This document shows, one piece after another, positions 46,496 to 54,842 of a stretch of DNA of 64,000 bases. Numbering within the stretch: the first letter of the stretch is position 1; every line of letters begins with the position of its first letter. The notes under the pieces are model-generated. The model was not told the origin of the DNA and made no database searches. It saw only the letters and a program-made list of their open reading frames with translations. Made by a program: the position numbers and the translations under genes. This DNA is from Tabrizicola sp. TH137 (lineage in GTDB: Bacteria; Pseudomonadota; Alphaproteobacteria; Rhodobacterales; Rhodobacteraceae): positions 868,001 to 932,000 of the forward strand of contig NZ_PKRQ01000001.1 of NCBI RefSeq assembly GCF_002855575.1, given 5' to 3'.

Positions 46496-47085
46496 CGCCC
46501 TTCCGCCTGGGCCTGACCGGGTCAATCGGGATGGGCAAATCGACAACGGCCGATCTCTTCGCTGCCGAAGGCATCCCTGTCTGGGACGCGGATGCCGCCG
46601 TTCATCGTCTCTACGCCAAGGGCGGTGCCGCCGTCCTGCCAATCGGCGCGCTCCATCCCCCGTCAGTCTCTGATGGCAGCATCGACCGGACGGTCCTGAA
46701 GACCTGGATTGCGACAGATCCGACCGCATTGCCGCGGATCGAAGAAGTTGTGCATCCCTTGGTCGCCGCTGATCGCGCCGGATTCCTTGCGCAGGCAGAT
46801 GCAGATATCGTCGTCTTCGACATACCTCTTCTGTTTGAAAAGGGCACAGAGACGCAAATGGACGCCACGCTCGTCGTCACCGCGCCCCCGGTTCTTCAGC
46901 GCGCAAGGGTGCTGGCCCGTTCCGGCATGACCGAAGCCCAATTCGCTGCCATCCTCGCGCGGCAGATGCCCGACGCGGAAAAGCGGGCAAAGGCGGATCA
47001 CATCATAGAAACCCTGAGCATGGACTCGGCCCGCGCCTGCGTGCGCGCCCTCATCGCACATATCCGGGAGTATCGGGATGCGTGA
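46492..47085 (+). CDS. coaE: Dephospho-CoA kinase
   Basis: CoaE phosphorylates dephospho-CoA in the last step of CoA synthesis. The 197-residue protein has the P-loop GLTGSIGMGKSTTADLF (residues 7-23), VWDADAAVHRLYA and VVFDIPLLFEKG, the CoA-domain landmark. It overlaps aroE and dnaQ. Confidence 0.97.
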   Translation: MTPFRLGLTGSIGMGKSTTADLFAAEGIPVWDADAAVHRLYAKGGAAVLPIGALHPPSVSDGSIDRTVLKTWIATDPTALPRIEEVVHPLVAADRAGFLAQADADIVVFDIPLLFEKGTETQMDATLVVTAPPVLQRARVLARSGMTEAQFAAILARQMPDAEKRAKADHIIETLSMDSARACVRALIAHIREYRDA

Positions 47086-47779
47086 AATCGTAATGGACAC
47101 GGAAACCACCGGACTCGAACCCTCCGAAGGTCATCGGATCGTTGAAATCGGTGCCGTCGAACTGTTCAACCACCTGCCCACAGGGCGCACCTACCACCAG
47201 TATATCAATCCGCAGCGCAGCATGCCGAAGGAAGCCTTCGATGTGCATGGTCTGGGCGACGACTTCCTTCGCGACAAACCGGTTTTCAAGGCAATCGCCC
47301 CTGCCTTTCTCGAATTCATCGGAGAGGCGAAGCTTGTGATCCACAACGCGCCCTTCGACATGAAGTTTCTCAATGCTGAACTTGAAGCGGCTGGATTTCC
47401 AACCCTGCCGATGACGCGCGCCCTCGATACCGTGGCGGTAGCACGCAGAAAGTTCCCCGGGGCGCCTGCCTCCCTTGATGCATTGTGCCGCCGATTTGGC
47501 GTCGACAACTCTGCCCGCGAAAAGCATGGCGCCTTGCTCGACAGCGAAATCCTTGCCGAAGTCTATCTGGAACTGATCGGTGGCCGTCAGCCCGATTTTG
47601 CGCTGGCGACGGCCGAGACAGCGACAGCCACACCCACCAGGGAAAACCAATCCGACGGCTGGCGCCCCCGCCCGCGTGCAACGCCGCTGGCCTCGCGCCT
47701 TACCGAGGAAGAGGCGAATGCCCATGCCGCCTTCGTTGCCAAGCTTGGCGAAGGCGCAATATGGAAAAGGCGCGCCTGA
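47078..47779 (+). CDS. dnaQ: DNA polymerase III epsilon subunit (proofreading exonuclease)
   Basis: The 233-residue protein has Exo I MDTETTGLEPSEGHRIVEIG (residues 6-25), Exo II VIHNAPFDMKFLNAEL, and Exo III HGALLDSEILAEVYLEL, the DEDDh proofreading set. The C-terminal tail after residue ~185 would bind the alpha subunit. Its TGA lies inside a 22-bp palindrome that serves as terminator. Last gene of maf-aroE-coaE-dnaQ. Confidence 0.96.
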   Translation: MREIVMDTETTGLEPSEGHRIVEIGAVELFNHLPTGRTYHQYINPQRSMPKEAFDVHGLGDDFLRDKPVFKAIAPAFLEFIGEAKLVIHNAPFDMKFLNAELEAAGFPTLPMTRALDTVAVARRKFPGAPASLDALCRRFGVDNSAREKHGALLDSEILAEVYLELIGGRQPDFALATAETATATPTRENQSDGWRPRPRATPLASRLTEEEANAHAAFVAKLGEGAIWKRRA

Positions 47780-47796
47780 TCAGGCGCGCCCTCTTT
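47769..47796. terminator. Bidirectional terminator between dnaQ and secB
   Basis: The perfect 22-bp palindrome with arms GGCGCGCCTGA (47769-47779) and TCAGGCGCGCC (47780-47790) includes the dnaQ stop codon. CTCTTT follows on the plus strand and TTTTCC on the minus strand, so it can end both convergent transcripts. Confidence 0.85.
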
Positions 47797-47814
47797 GCAA
47801 GACCCGACAGACGC

Positions 47815-48324
47815 TCAGTTTACGGTCGGCTGCGACTGAGCGGCCTGCGCCCTGCGTGCCAGCTCCTGACGATACAATGTCACGAAATCGACAGTGTCGA
47901 TGTTCAGGGGCGGGAACCCGCCATCGCGCGTCACATCGGAAATGATCCGCCTTACGAAAGGAAACACCAGACGCGGGCATTCGATCAGAAGGAACGGATG
48001 CAACTGCTCTTCGGGCACACCTTCGACATGGAAGATCGCGCCATATTCGACCTCAAGAAGGAACAGCGTCTCTCCATTGGCCTTGTTCTTCGACGTGCAG
48101 CGATACTTCGAGATGATGTCATACTGATGATCGACAGGGCGCTTGCGGGCATCAAGGCTCACGGCCACCTGGATGTCGGGCTGAACCTCGCCCGAAGAAA
48201 CGCCCTTCTTGGCCACCATGTTCTCGAACGACATGTCACGGATGAACTGGGCCAGAACCTGCATTCGGATTTGCGGCTGTGCCGGCGCTGCACCTGCATC
48301 TGCGGCGGTGGTTTCTTCGGCCAT
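47815..48324 (-). CDS. secB: Protein-export chaperone SecB
   Basis: SecB holds preproteins unfolded and passes them to SecA. The 169-residue protein has RMQVLAQFIRDMSFENM, VSLDARKRPVDHQYDIISKY, LFLLEVEYGAIFHVEGVPEE and the LIECPRLVFPFVRRIISDVT signature. I place the start at ATG 48324, since the 25 residues encoded upstream are not SecB-like. It is convergent with dnaQ. Confidence 0.96.
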   Translation of the reverse strand: MAEETTAADAGAAPAQPQIRMQVLAQFIRDMSFENMVAKKGVSSGEVQPDIQVAVSLDARKRPVDHQYDIISKYRCTSKNKANGETLFLLEVEYGAIFHVEGVPEEQLHPFLLIECPRLVFPFVRRIISDVTRDGGFPPLNIDTVDFVTLYRQELARRAQAAQSQPTVN

Positions 48325-48383
48325 CCCTGATACTCCCTGGCGAACCGTTGTCGCAGCGTTCCTATCAGGAAGGCAACTGCGCC

Positions 48384-48869
48384 TCAATGCCTCGTCCAAC
48401 CCGATGGCGGGCCAGTCCGGGGCGTAGGGCCTGCGGATTTCTGTTCGTCCAACTCGACGAATTCGCCATCAATCACGATGCCGTCACTGCGCCGTGCCGG
48501 CTGATCAGACCGCATCGAGACAACGCCCATCCGCTTGGCCAGGGCCGCCACAAGCGCCGCCCGGAACGGTGGCACCAGCAACAAGACACCCAGGAGATCC
48601 GTCAGGAAGCCAGGCAAGATCAAAAGCAAGGCGGCAAGGGCCTTCAACACGCCCTCACCCGCCGCGCCAAGCGGGTCGCGCATCCTGCCCATCTCGTTGC
48701 GCAGACGCTCGGCGTTTCTCAGGCCCATGCGCTGCAACAGCATCACGCCCGCCACACCCGTCCCGATCACGATCAGGAGTGTGAGCCAAAGCCCGATCCA
48801 CCCACCGATCACAACGAAAAGGGCGATTTCGATCAATGGCCAGAGCAGAAGAAGGGCAAATGCGGGCAT
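48384..48869 (-). CDS. FxsA family membrane protein
   Basis: The 161-residue protein has the FxsA N-terminus (ALLLLWPLIEIALFVVIGGW), a second hydrophobic helix (LWLTLLIVIGTGVAGVMLLQ) and a third (ALAALLLILPGFLTDLLGVL). FxsA is named for relief of F exclusion of phage T7; its usual role is not known. It is followed by secB and divergent from the Tim44-like gene. Confidence 0.92.
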   Translation of the reverse strand: MPAFALLLLWPLIEIALFVVIGGWIGLWLTLLIVIGTGVAGVMLLQRMGLRNAERLRNEMGRMRDPLGAAGEGVLKALAALLLILPGFLTDLLGVLLLVPPFRAALVAALAKRMGVVSMRSDQPARRSDGIVIDGEFVELDEQKSAGPTPRTGPPSGWTRH

Positions 48870-49014
48870 TCGATGAACCTCTCGGCCATTTCAACAGGCT
48901 TTTCAGCAGGTCGTGGCATGGACACGCGACCCCATGACCCCTACATAAGGGCCAAGTACATCATATACCAACCCCAAGCCCTGCCGCATCGCGGCATCGC
49001 ACCCAGAGGTTCCG

Positions 49015-49680
49015 ATGAGTTCTTCCCTGATCCAGCTGCTGGTTCTGGCCGGGATCGCCATTTTCCTGATCCTGAAGCTGCGCTCCGTCCTGGGCACGCG
49101 GGAAGGCTTTGAAAAGCCTCCGATCCCGCTTGATGACATCCGCCCGGCAACCAAGCCGCGGCGTGATTTCGAAGTCATCGAAGGCGGTCCCGACCGCGAC
49201 ATCACCGACCATGTCGCCGATGGTTCCGATGCAGCAAAGGCTCTTGCCGGAATGAAGATGGCGGAACCGGGCTTCAACGTGTCCTCCTTCCTGTCCGGCG
49301 CACGCGGCGCCTATGAGATGATCCTCATGGCCTATGAGAAGGGCGAGGTGGACAAGGTCCGCTCCTTCCTGTCGCCTGAAGTGGCGGATACTTTCGACGA
49401 GGCAATTCGCCTGCGCGAGGAGCAGGGCCTGAAGGTCGAGGCAAGCTTCGTGGGACTTCGCGAACTCGCCCTGCACGACGCGAACTTCGACCGCGAGTCG
49501 CGCGAGGCAGAGGTGTCCGTCCGCTTTGTCGGCGAACTGACGTCGGTTGTTAAGAATGCCGCCGGCGAAGTGGTCGAAGGCAGCCCGACGGAAATCAAGC
49601 GGCAGCGCGATATCTGGACCTTCGCCCGGAAGATGGGATCGAACGATCCCAACTGGCAACTCGTCGCTACCGGAGATTGA
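49015..49680 (+). CDS. Tim44-like domain protein
   Basis: The 221-residue protein has an N-terminal membrane anchor (LIQLLVLAGIAIFLILKLRS, residues 5-24) and a C-terminal Tim44-like domain (GAYEMILMAYEKGEVDKVRS, VRFVGELTSVVKNAAGEVVE, DIWTFARKMGSNDPNWQLVA). Bacterial Tim44-like proteins (TimA) may act in inner-membrane protein assembly; the window's secB and mltA neighbours fit an envelope role. Its TGA overlaps the mltA ATG. Confidence 0.93.
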   Translation: MSSSLIQLLVLAGIAIFLILKLRSVLGTREGFEKPPIPLDDIRPATKPRRDFEVIEGGPDRDITDHVADGSDAAKALAGMKMAEPGFNVSSFLSGARGAYEMILMAYEKGEVDKVRSFLSPEVADTFDEAIRLREEQGLKVEASFVGLRELALHDANFDRESREAEVSVRFVGELTSVVKNAAGEVVEGSPTEIKRQRDIWTFARKMGSNDPNWQLVATGD

Positions 49681-50699
49681 TGCGCAGCGCCCTTGCAGCG
49701 GCTATGGTTCTGGTCGCGATGACGACCAGCCCAGCCCCTGCCGAAATCCTGCGCTTTGCCGATCTTGAAGGATGGGCTGAGGACGATCACCGTTCTGCTC
49801 TGGCAGCGTTCAAGGAAACCTGCGATCTCTTGACAGAGGGAGACTGGGTTCCGCTCTGCAAACTGGCAGGTGATGCGGCGCAGACCCCTGACACGGCCCG
49901 CCAGTTCTTTGAGCTGTTCTTCCGCCCAGTCGTAATCGGGGACCCGCCCGCCCTTTTCACAGGCTATTTCGAACCCGAACTTGCAGGCTCCCCCGTCCGA
50001 ACGCCACGCTTTGCCTGGCCTATCTATCGACGCCCGCCGGAACTGCGCGACGGACAGGTCTTCCATACCCGCGCCGCCATCGAAGCAGGAATTCTCAGGG
50101 GCCGTGGGCTGGAACTGGCATGGCTGGATGATCCGGTTGATGTGTATTTTCTCCAGGTCCAGGGTTCCGGGCGGATCAAAATGCCAGATGGCCGCGTCAT
50201 GCGCGTGGGCTATGCCGGCCGCAACGGCCACGCCTACCGCTCTGTCGGTCAGGAAATGGTGCGACGCGGCACGCACAGCATGGATCAGGTTTCGGCACAG
50301 GAGATTGCGACCTATGTCCGCAACCACGCCGGATCAGACCTGCTGAACGTCAATCCGTCCTATGTCTTCTTCCGGACAATTGACGATGTTCCTCCCGAAA
50401 AGGGCCCGATCGGCGCGATGGGCCGGTCCATCACGGCCTTTCGCTCTGTTGCGATAGACCCGGCCTTTACGCCTCTCGGCGCACCGGTCTGGATCGAAAA
50501 GGCCGGGGCTGATCCCATCCGCAGTCTGATGATCGCGCAGGATACTGGCGGGGCGATCAAGGGGCCGCAACGCGCCGACATTTTCTACGGTACCGGCCCT
50601 GCGGCAGGTGAGGCGGCAGGAACCATCAAGGATGGTGGCCGCATGGTCGTCCTTCTTCCCATCGACCGTGCCTATGCCATGCTGCCGGATGGAATGTGA
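49680..50699 (+). CDS. mltA: Membrane-bound lytic murein transglycosylase A
   Basis: MltA cleaves peptidoglycan in the periplasm. The 339-residue protein has a signal peptide (residues ~1-21, ending SPAPA), then GYFEPELAGSPVRTPRFAWP, IYRRPPEL, and the C-terminal 3D domain with catalytic Asp (LMIAQDTGGAIKGPQRADIF, YGTG). No lipobox Cys is visible at the signal cleavage site, unlike E. coli MltA. ATG 49680 and stop 50699 are coupled to both neighbours. Confidence 0.94.
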   Translation: MRSALAAAMVLVAMTTSPAPAEILRFADLEGWAEDDHRSALAAFKETCDLLTEGDWVPLCKLAGDAAQTPDTARQFFELFFRPVVIGDPPALFTGYFEPELAGSPVRTPRFAWPIYRRPPELRDGQVFHTRAAIEAGILRGRGLELAWLDDPVDVYFLQVQGSGRIKMPDGRVMRVGYAGRNGHAYRSVGQEMVRRGTHSMDQVSAQEIATYVRNHAGSDLLNVNPSYVFFRTIDDVPPEKGPIGAMGRSITAFRSVAIDPAFTPLGAPVWIEKAGADPIRSLMIAQDTGGAIKGPQRADIFYGTGPAAGEAAGTIKDGGRMVVLLPIDRAYAMLPDGM

Positions 50700-51313
50700 T
50701 GAGCCGCCGCCGCACCCTTCGCCCCGAGGAAGAGGAACTCTGGCAGGCTGTCGCACGCAGCGCCCGCCCTCTTCACCCCAAGGCCAAGGGCTTTCTGCGG
50801 GGGATCGAAACCGTAGCGCACCCCCATCCCCCGACCCCCGAGCCAAGGCCGCGCGAGGTGCAGACTCCGAAAGCCTGGCTTGAACCCTTCCGTTTGGGTC
50901 AGAAGGCCCGGTCTGCATCAGGCCATGACATTGCCCCCTCACTGGGCGAAACTCTGCGCAACGCGCCGGTGCAGATGGATGCAAAGCTTCACAGCAGGAT
51001 GGTTCGCGGAAAGGTCATGCCCGAAGCGCGGATTGACCTGCACGGCATGACCCTGGCAGAAGCCCAACCCGAACTGATCCGCTTCATCCTGAATGCACAG
51101 ACCGCCGGCCACCGTCTGGTTCTCGTCATCACCGGCAAGGGAAAGCGTGGCGATGATACGGGTCCCATCCCGCAACGGATGGGCGCCCTTCGGCATCAGG
51201 TGCCGCAATGGCTGCGCATGTCACCGCTGGGCCAGGCCGTTCTTCAGGTCAGCGAAGCGCATCTGAAACACGGCGGAGCCGGGGCCTATTACGTTTACCT
51301 GCGCAGGCGCTGA
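50699..51313 (+). CDS. Smr-domain (MutS2 C-terminal type) protein
   Basis: The 204-residue protein has a disordered N-terminal half and a C-terminal Smr domain: DLHGMTLAEAQPELIRF with the conserved DLHG, and LVLVITGKGKRGDD with the TGKG motif. Smr domains can nick nucleic acids. It is coupled to mltA by a TGATG overlap. The convergent lipoprotein gene ends 6 bases beyond its stop. Confidence 0.92.
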   Translation: MSRRRTLRPEEEELWQAVARSARPLHPKAKGFLRGIETVAHPHPPTPEPRPREVQTPKAWLEPFRLGQKARSASGHDIAPSLGETLRNAPVQMDAKLHSRMVRGKVMPEARIDLHGMTLAEAQPELIRFILNAQTAGHRLVLVITGKGKRGDDTGPIPQRMGALRHQVPQWLRMSPLGQAVLQVSEAHLKHGGAGAYYVYLRRR

Positions 51314-51319
51314 TACCAC

Positions 51320-52420
51320 TCAGTTCAACGCATCCCCGGTGATCTCTGCCACCGGCGTCAGGATGATCCGTGTCGCACTTCGGGCCGTCAGGATCACTCC
51401 AGGCAAAAGTCCGGCCCGACCTGCGGCATCATTGCCGAACGCCTGATCGACATCACCGATCCGACCCAACAGTCGGATCAGCGCGGGTGAGGTGCCGGGA
51501 ACGAAATGTCCCGAACCCTGCGAAAACGCCCCGACATCCAGATAGGTTACTTCAAGTTCGGAAAGCTGCTCCACACTGTCCAGAGAACCAAGCCGTCCCT
51601 GCTGTCCGGTGATCAGCGCCGAAAGCCGAAGGACCCGATCCCGATCTGATCCAAAGATCAGGAAAGGCTGCGGCAAGGTCCCGATATCCTTCGCCTGCAT
51701 GCGGAACACTTCCACATCAATGTCAGGTGAAATCAACACAACGCCACGAAGCTGGGGCATGATCCTGCCATCCTTCAACGCGATGTCGCGCAGGGCCTCC
51801 ATCGACAGAAAGCTGCCCATCGAATGCGCCACCAACGTCACCCGCGTCGCGCCCGCAGCGATGGTTTCGCGGATAAGCTCTTCCAGCCCGGTCCGGGCAA
51901 AGACGACGGAGTCCCGGTCGTAAACATAACCCAGCGGCTCTGCCGCCGATGGCCAGGAGTAATGCAACGCGACCCCCGGCACCTCAAGATCATGCCGCAG
52001 TTGCGCGATGCGGTAGAGTCCTTCGGTAAAGGTATTGTTGAACCCATGCACGAAGATGATGGCTTCACGCCCATTCGCGCTCAATGCCTGATTCAGGTCG
52101 CGGCGGAAGTCGGTCTCCGCACTGTAGATCCGCTGGTCCGTCGTTACGAAGTCGGTCGAAACATTCGGCCGTCGCGGCGCCGGATACTTGATTTCGCCCA
52201 CGTTGCGCTGGGGTGGGATCGCCACATCATACCGGGCAAAACGCATCTCCTCCGCACGTTGGCCCCCGAAGACACCACTGCCTTCCAGACCACGTGTCGT
52301 GCCGACAAAGACAGTCGATATGGGACCTTCGGCCGTTTCTGGCGGCACGACAACCATGACGCCCCGCGGGGTGCAGGCGGACAGGACGATCATCAGGGTT
52401 GTGAATGCCAACACGCGCAA
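51320..52420 (-). CDS. Alpha/beta hydrolase lipoprotein (DUF900-type)
   Basis: The 366-residue protein has a lipoprotein signal (MRVLAFTTLMIVLSACTPRG; lipobox LSAC with Cys16). The hydrolase body has EAIIFVHGFNNTFTEGLYRI and the nucleophile elbow LVAHSMGSFLSMEAL, matching the DUF900 hydrolases. The substrate is unknown; the protein is probably in the outer-membrane or periplasmic leaflet. It follows hslU by 72 bases on the same strand. Confidence 0.9.
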   Translation of the reverse strand: MRVLAFTTLMIVLSACTPRGVMVVVPPETAEGPISTVFVGTTRGLEGSGVFGGQRAEEMRFARYDVAIPPQRNVGEIKYPAPRRPNVSTDFVTTDQRIYSAETDFRRDLNQALSANGREAIIFVHGFNNTFTEGLYRIAQLRHDLEVPGVALHYSWPSAAEPLGYVYDRDSVVFARTGLEELIRETIAAGATRVTLVAHSMGSFLSMEALRDIALKDGRIMPQLRGVVLISPDIDVEVFRMQAKDIGTLPQPFLIFGSDRDRVLRLSALITGQQGRLGSLDSVEQLSELEVTYLDVGAFSQGSGHFVPGTSPALIRLLGRIGDVDQAFGNDAAGRAGLLPGVILTARSATRIILTPVAEITGDALN

Positions 52421-52492
52421 ATGCTTGGTCCCTTGAATACCAGACCCGATTGATCTGCCGCGCGCATTCCGGGGTCAAGCCCGGTCACACCG

Positions 52493-53791
52493 TCACAAGA
52501 CGTAGCGGGAAATATCCGCCGATCGGGCAAGCTGTCCGACATTGGCCTCGACAAAAGCCGCGTCAACGACGACAGCCTCGCCCGAGCGATCCGGTGCCGT
52601 GAATGACAGTTCCTCGAACACGCGTTCCATAATCGTATAAAGCCGCCTCGCCCCGATATTCTCGACGCTCCGGTTGACATCGGCCGCGATGCGGGCAAGC
52701 GCGCCGATGCCGTCTTCGGTGAAACTCACCGCCACCTCTTCGGTCGCCATAAGCGCCGAATACTGCCGCGTCAGGGCATTGTCCGTTTCTGTCAGGATGC
52801 GGACAAAATCTTCCTCCGTCAGCGGCTGCAACTCCACCCGGATAGGAAGCCGTCCCTGAAGTTCCGGCAGCAGATCGGAAGGTTTGGCAATGTGAAATGC
52901 GCCAGATGCGATGAACAGGATATGGTCCGTCTTCACCGGACCGTATTTCGTGGAAACCGTTGTCCCCTCGATCAGGGGCAAAAGATCACGCTGCACGCCT
53001 TCCCGGCTGACATCCGCGCCCCGGGCATCGGACCGGGCACAGATCTTGTCGATCTCATCCAGAAAAACGATGCCGTTCTCCTGCACCGCCTCCAGTGCGG
53101 CTGCCTTCACCGCCTCATCATCCAGAAGCTTGTCCGCCTCCTGCCCGATCAGGATGTCATAGCTTTCCGCCACGGTCATCTTCTTGCGGGTAGATCGGCC
53201 ACCAAAGGCCTTGAACAGATCCTGGAGCCCCTGCATCTGCATTTCCATCCCGTTGCCGCCGGGCAGCATGGCAAAGGGCGTCGCGTTGTCTTGCACCTCA
53301 AGCTCGATCATCGTCTGGTCCAGCTCGCCCCGCTTCAACTTCTGGCGGAACATCTCACGCGTCTGTTCACGCGCATCCTTTCCGGCCAACGCCTCGACCA
53401 CACGCTCTTCTGCCGCCTTGTGCGCGCGGGCCTTCACCTCGTCTCGCATCCGCTGCCGCGTTTCGATCATCGCCGCATCCACCAGATCGCGGATGATGCT
53501 GTCAACGTCGCGCCCGACATAGCCCACTTCGGTGAACTTCGTCGCCTCAACCTTCAGGAAGGGCGCCTTCGCCAGCTTGGCCAGGCGGCGGCTGATCTCC
53601 GTCTTTCCCACGCCGGTCGGACCGATCATCAGAATGTTCTTCGGATAGACCTCGTCGCGCAGATCGTCACCCAATTGCTTGCGCCGCCAGCGGTTGCGCA
53701 ACGCCACGGCCACGGCACGTTTGGCGTCGCGCTGCCCGATGATGAACCGGTCAAGTTCCGAAACGATCTCGCGAGGTGTCAGGTTCGTCAT
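52493..53791 (-). CDS. hslU: HslU ATPase of the HslUV protease
   Basis: HslU unfolds substrates for HslV. The 432-residue protein starts [20 protein letters not shown], with Walker [10 protein letters not shown] (residues 57-65), [20 protein letters not shown], Walker [11 protein letters not shown], and the C-terminal FTAPDRSG and SRYVL tail that docks in HslV. It lies 9 bases downstream of hslV. Confidence 0.97.
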   Translation of the reverse strand: MTNLTPREIVSELDRFIIGQRDAKRAVAVALRNRWRRKQLGDDLRDEVYPKNILMIGPTGVGKTEISRRLAKLAKAPFLKVEATKFTEVGYVGRDVDSIIRDLVDAAMIETRQRMRDEVKARAHKAAEERVVEALAGKDAREQTREMFRQKLKRGELDQTMIELEVQDNATPFAMLPGGNGMEMQMQGLQDLFKAFGGRSTRKKMTVAESYDILIGQEADKLLDDEAVKAAALEAVQENGIVFLDEIDKICARSDARGADVSREGVQRDLLPLIEGTTVSTKYGPVKTDHILFIASGAFHIAKPSDLLPELQGRLPIRVELQPLTEEDFVRILTETDNALTRQYSALMATEEVAVSFTEDGIGALARIAADVNRSVENIGARRLYTIMERVFEELSFTAPDRSGEAVVVDAAFVEANVGQLARSADISRYVL

Positions 53792-53800
53792 GGCGATGGT

Positions 53801-54358
53801 CTAGCCCTTGATCGTTTCGACAGTCAGGTTCCCGTTGGTGTAAACGCAGATATCCGCAGCAATAGCCATCGCCCGCCGCGCCACCTCTTCGGCTGGCAGG
53901 TCCGCCTGCATCAGGCCGCGGGCAGCCGCCAGCGCGAAGTTGCCACCTGATCCGATGGCCGCCACGTCATGTTCGGGCTCAAGAACATCCCCCGCCCCCG
54001 TGATCACGAAAAGGTCGCGCCCATCGGTCACGATCAACATGGCCTCAAGGTTGCGCAGGTATTTGTCCATGCGCCAATCCTTCGCCAGATCGACGCAAGC
54101 ACGGGCAAGCTGGCCCGGCGCGGCCTCAAGCTTCTTTTCCAGACGTTCCAGCAGGGTAAAGGCATCAGCCGTGGACCCGGCAAAGCCGCAGACCACATCC
54201 CTCCCGCCCGGTGACAGGCGGCGCACCTTCCGCGCAGAACCCTTGATCACGGTCTGGCCCAGGCTGACCTGGCCGTCCCCCGCAACGACGACCTGCCCGC
54301 CTTTGCGGACGGCAAGAATTGTCGTGCCGTGCCAGCCGGGAAATCTGTCATCTGACAT
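53801..54358 (-). CDS. hslV: HslV peptidase subunit
   Basis: HslV is a proteasome-like threonine peptidase. With the ATG at 54358 the protein has 185 residues. The conserved [20 protein letters not shown] begins at Thr12, after the segment [11 protein letters not shown]; in E. coli the Thr follows Met directly. This extension is known in alphaproteobacterial HslV and implies removal of a propeptide to free Thr12. Downstream [10 protein letters not shown] and [13 protein letters not shown] are typical. It forms an operon with hslU. Confidence 0.95.
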   Translation of the reverse strand: MSDDRFPGWHGTTILAVRKGGQVVVAGDGQVSLGQTVIKGSARKVRRLSPGGRDVVCGFAGSTADAFTLLERLEKKLEAAPGQLARACVDLAKDWRMDKYLRNLEAMLIVTDGRDLFVITGAGDVLEPEHDVAAIGSGGNFALAAARGLMQADLPAEEVARRAMAIAADICVYTNGNLTVETIKG

Positions 54359-54400
54359 GGGGGCCTCCTGTATCTCAGCGCATATGGGCATGAGAGCGCC

Positions 54401-54434
54401 AAAAGGAAAAGGGCGACCGCCTCGGATCGCCCCT
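54401..54434 (-). terminator. Rho-independent terminator of trxA
   Basis: On the minus strand GGGCGATCC and GGTCGCCC (54411-54433) form a stem with a short loop, followed by TTTTCCTTTT (complement of 54401-54410). It lies between trxA and hslV. Confidence 0.85.
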
Positions 54435-54456
54435 TCCTTTATTCGAAAGACGGAAG

Positions 54457-54783
54457 TCAGATCGCGGATTGAATCCAGGTCGCCAGCGCGGCCTTCGGCG
54501 CAGCGCCGACCTTGTTCGAAACCACCTGCCCGTTCTTGAACAGGAAGAGCGCCGGAATCCCGCGCACGCCAAGCTGGGCCGGGCTGTCCGGGTTTTCGTC
54601 CACATTGACCTTCACGATCTTGACCTTCCCCGCATATTCGGTGGCCAGCTCTTCAAGGGCCGGGCCGATCATGCGGCAGGGGCCGCACCATTCGGCCCAG
54701 AAATCCACCACGACCGGAATGTCCGACTTGCGGACCTCGGTATCGAAGGTGGCATCGGTGACGGCGACGGTCGCAGCGCCCAT
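54457..54783 (-). CDS. trxA: Thioredoxin
   Basis: The 108-residue protein has the active site [13 protein letters not shown] (Cys33, Cys36), VNVDENPD, and [12 protein letters not shown] with the cis-Pro. AGGAG precedes the ATG. It lies 59 bases downstream of addA and is followed by a strong terminator. Confidence 0.97.
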   Translation of the reverse strand: MGAATVAVTDATFDTEVRKSDIPVVVDFWAEWCGPCRMIGPALEELATEYAGKVKIVKVNVDENPDSPAQLGVRGIPALFLFKNGQVVSNKVGAAPKAALATWIQSAI

Positions 54784-54842
54784 CTGTCATATCTCCTGAG
54801 TGGAATATCAGTCGCCAAAGCTAGGGATGGCCCGCGGAATCG

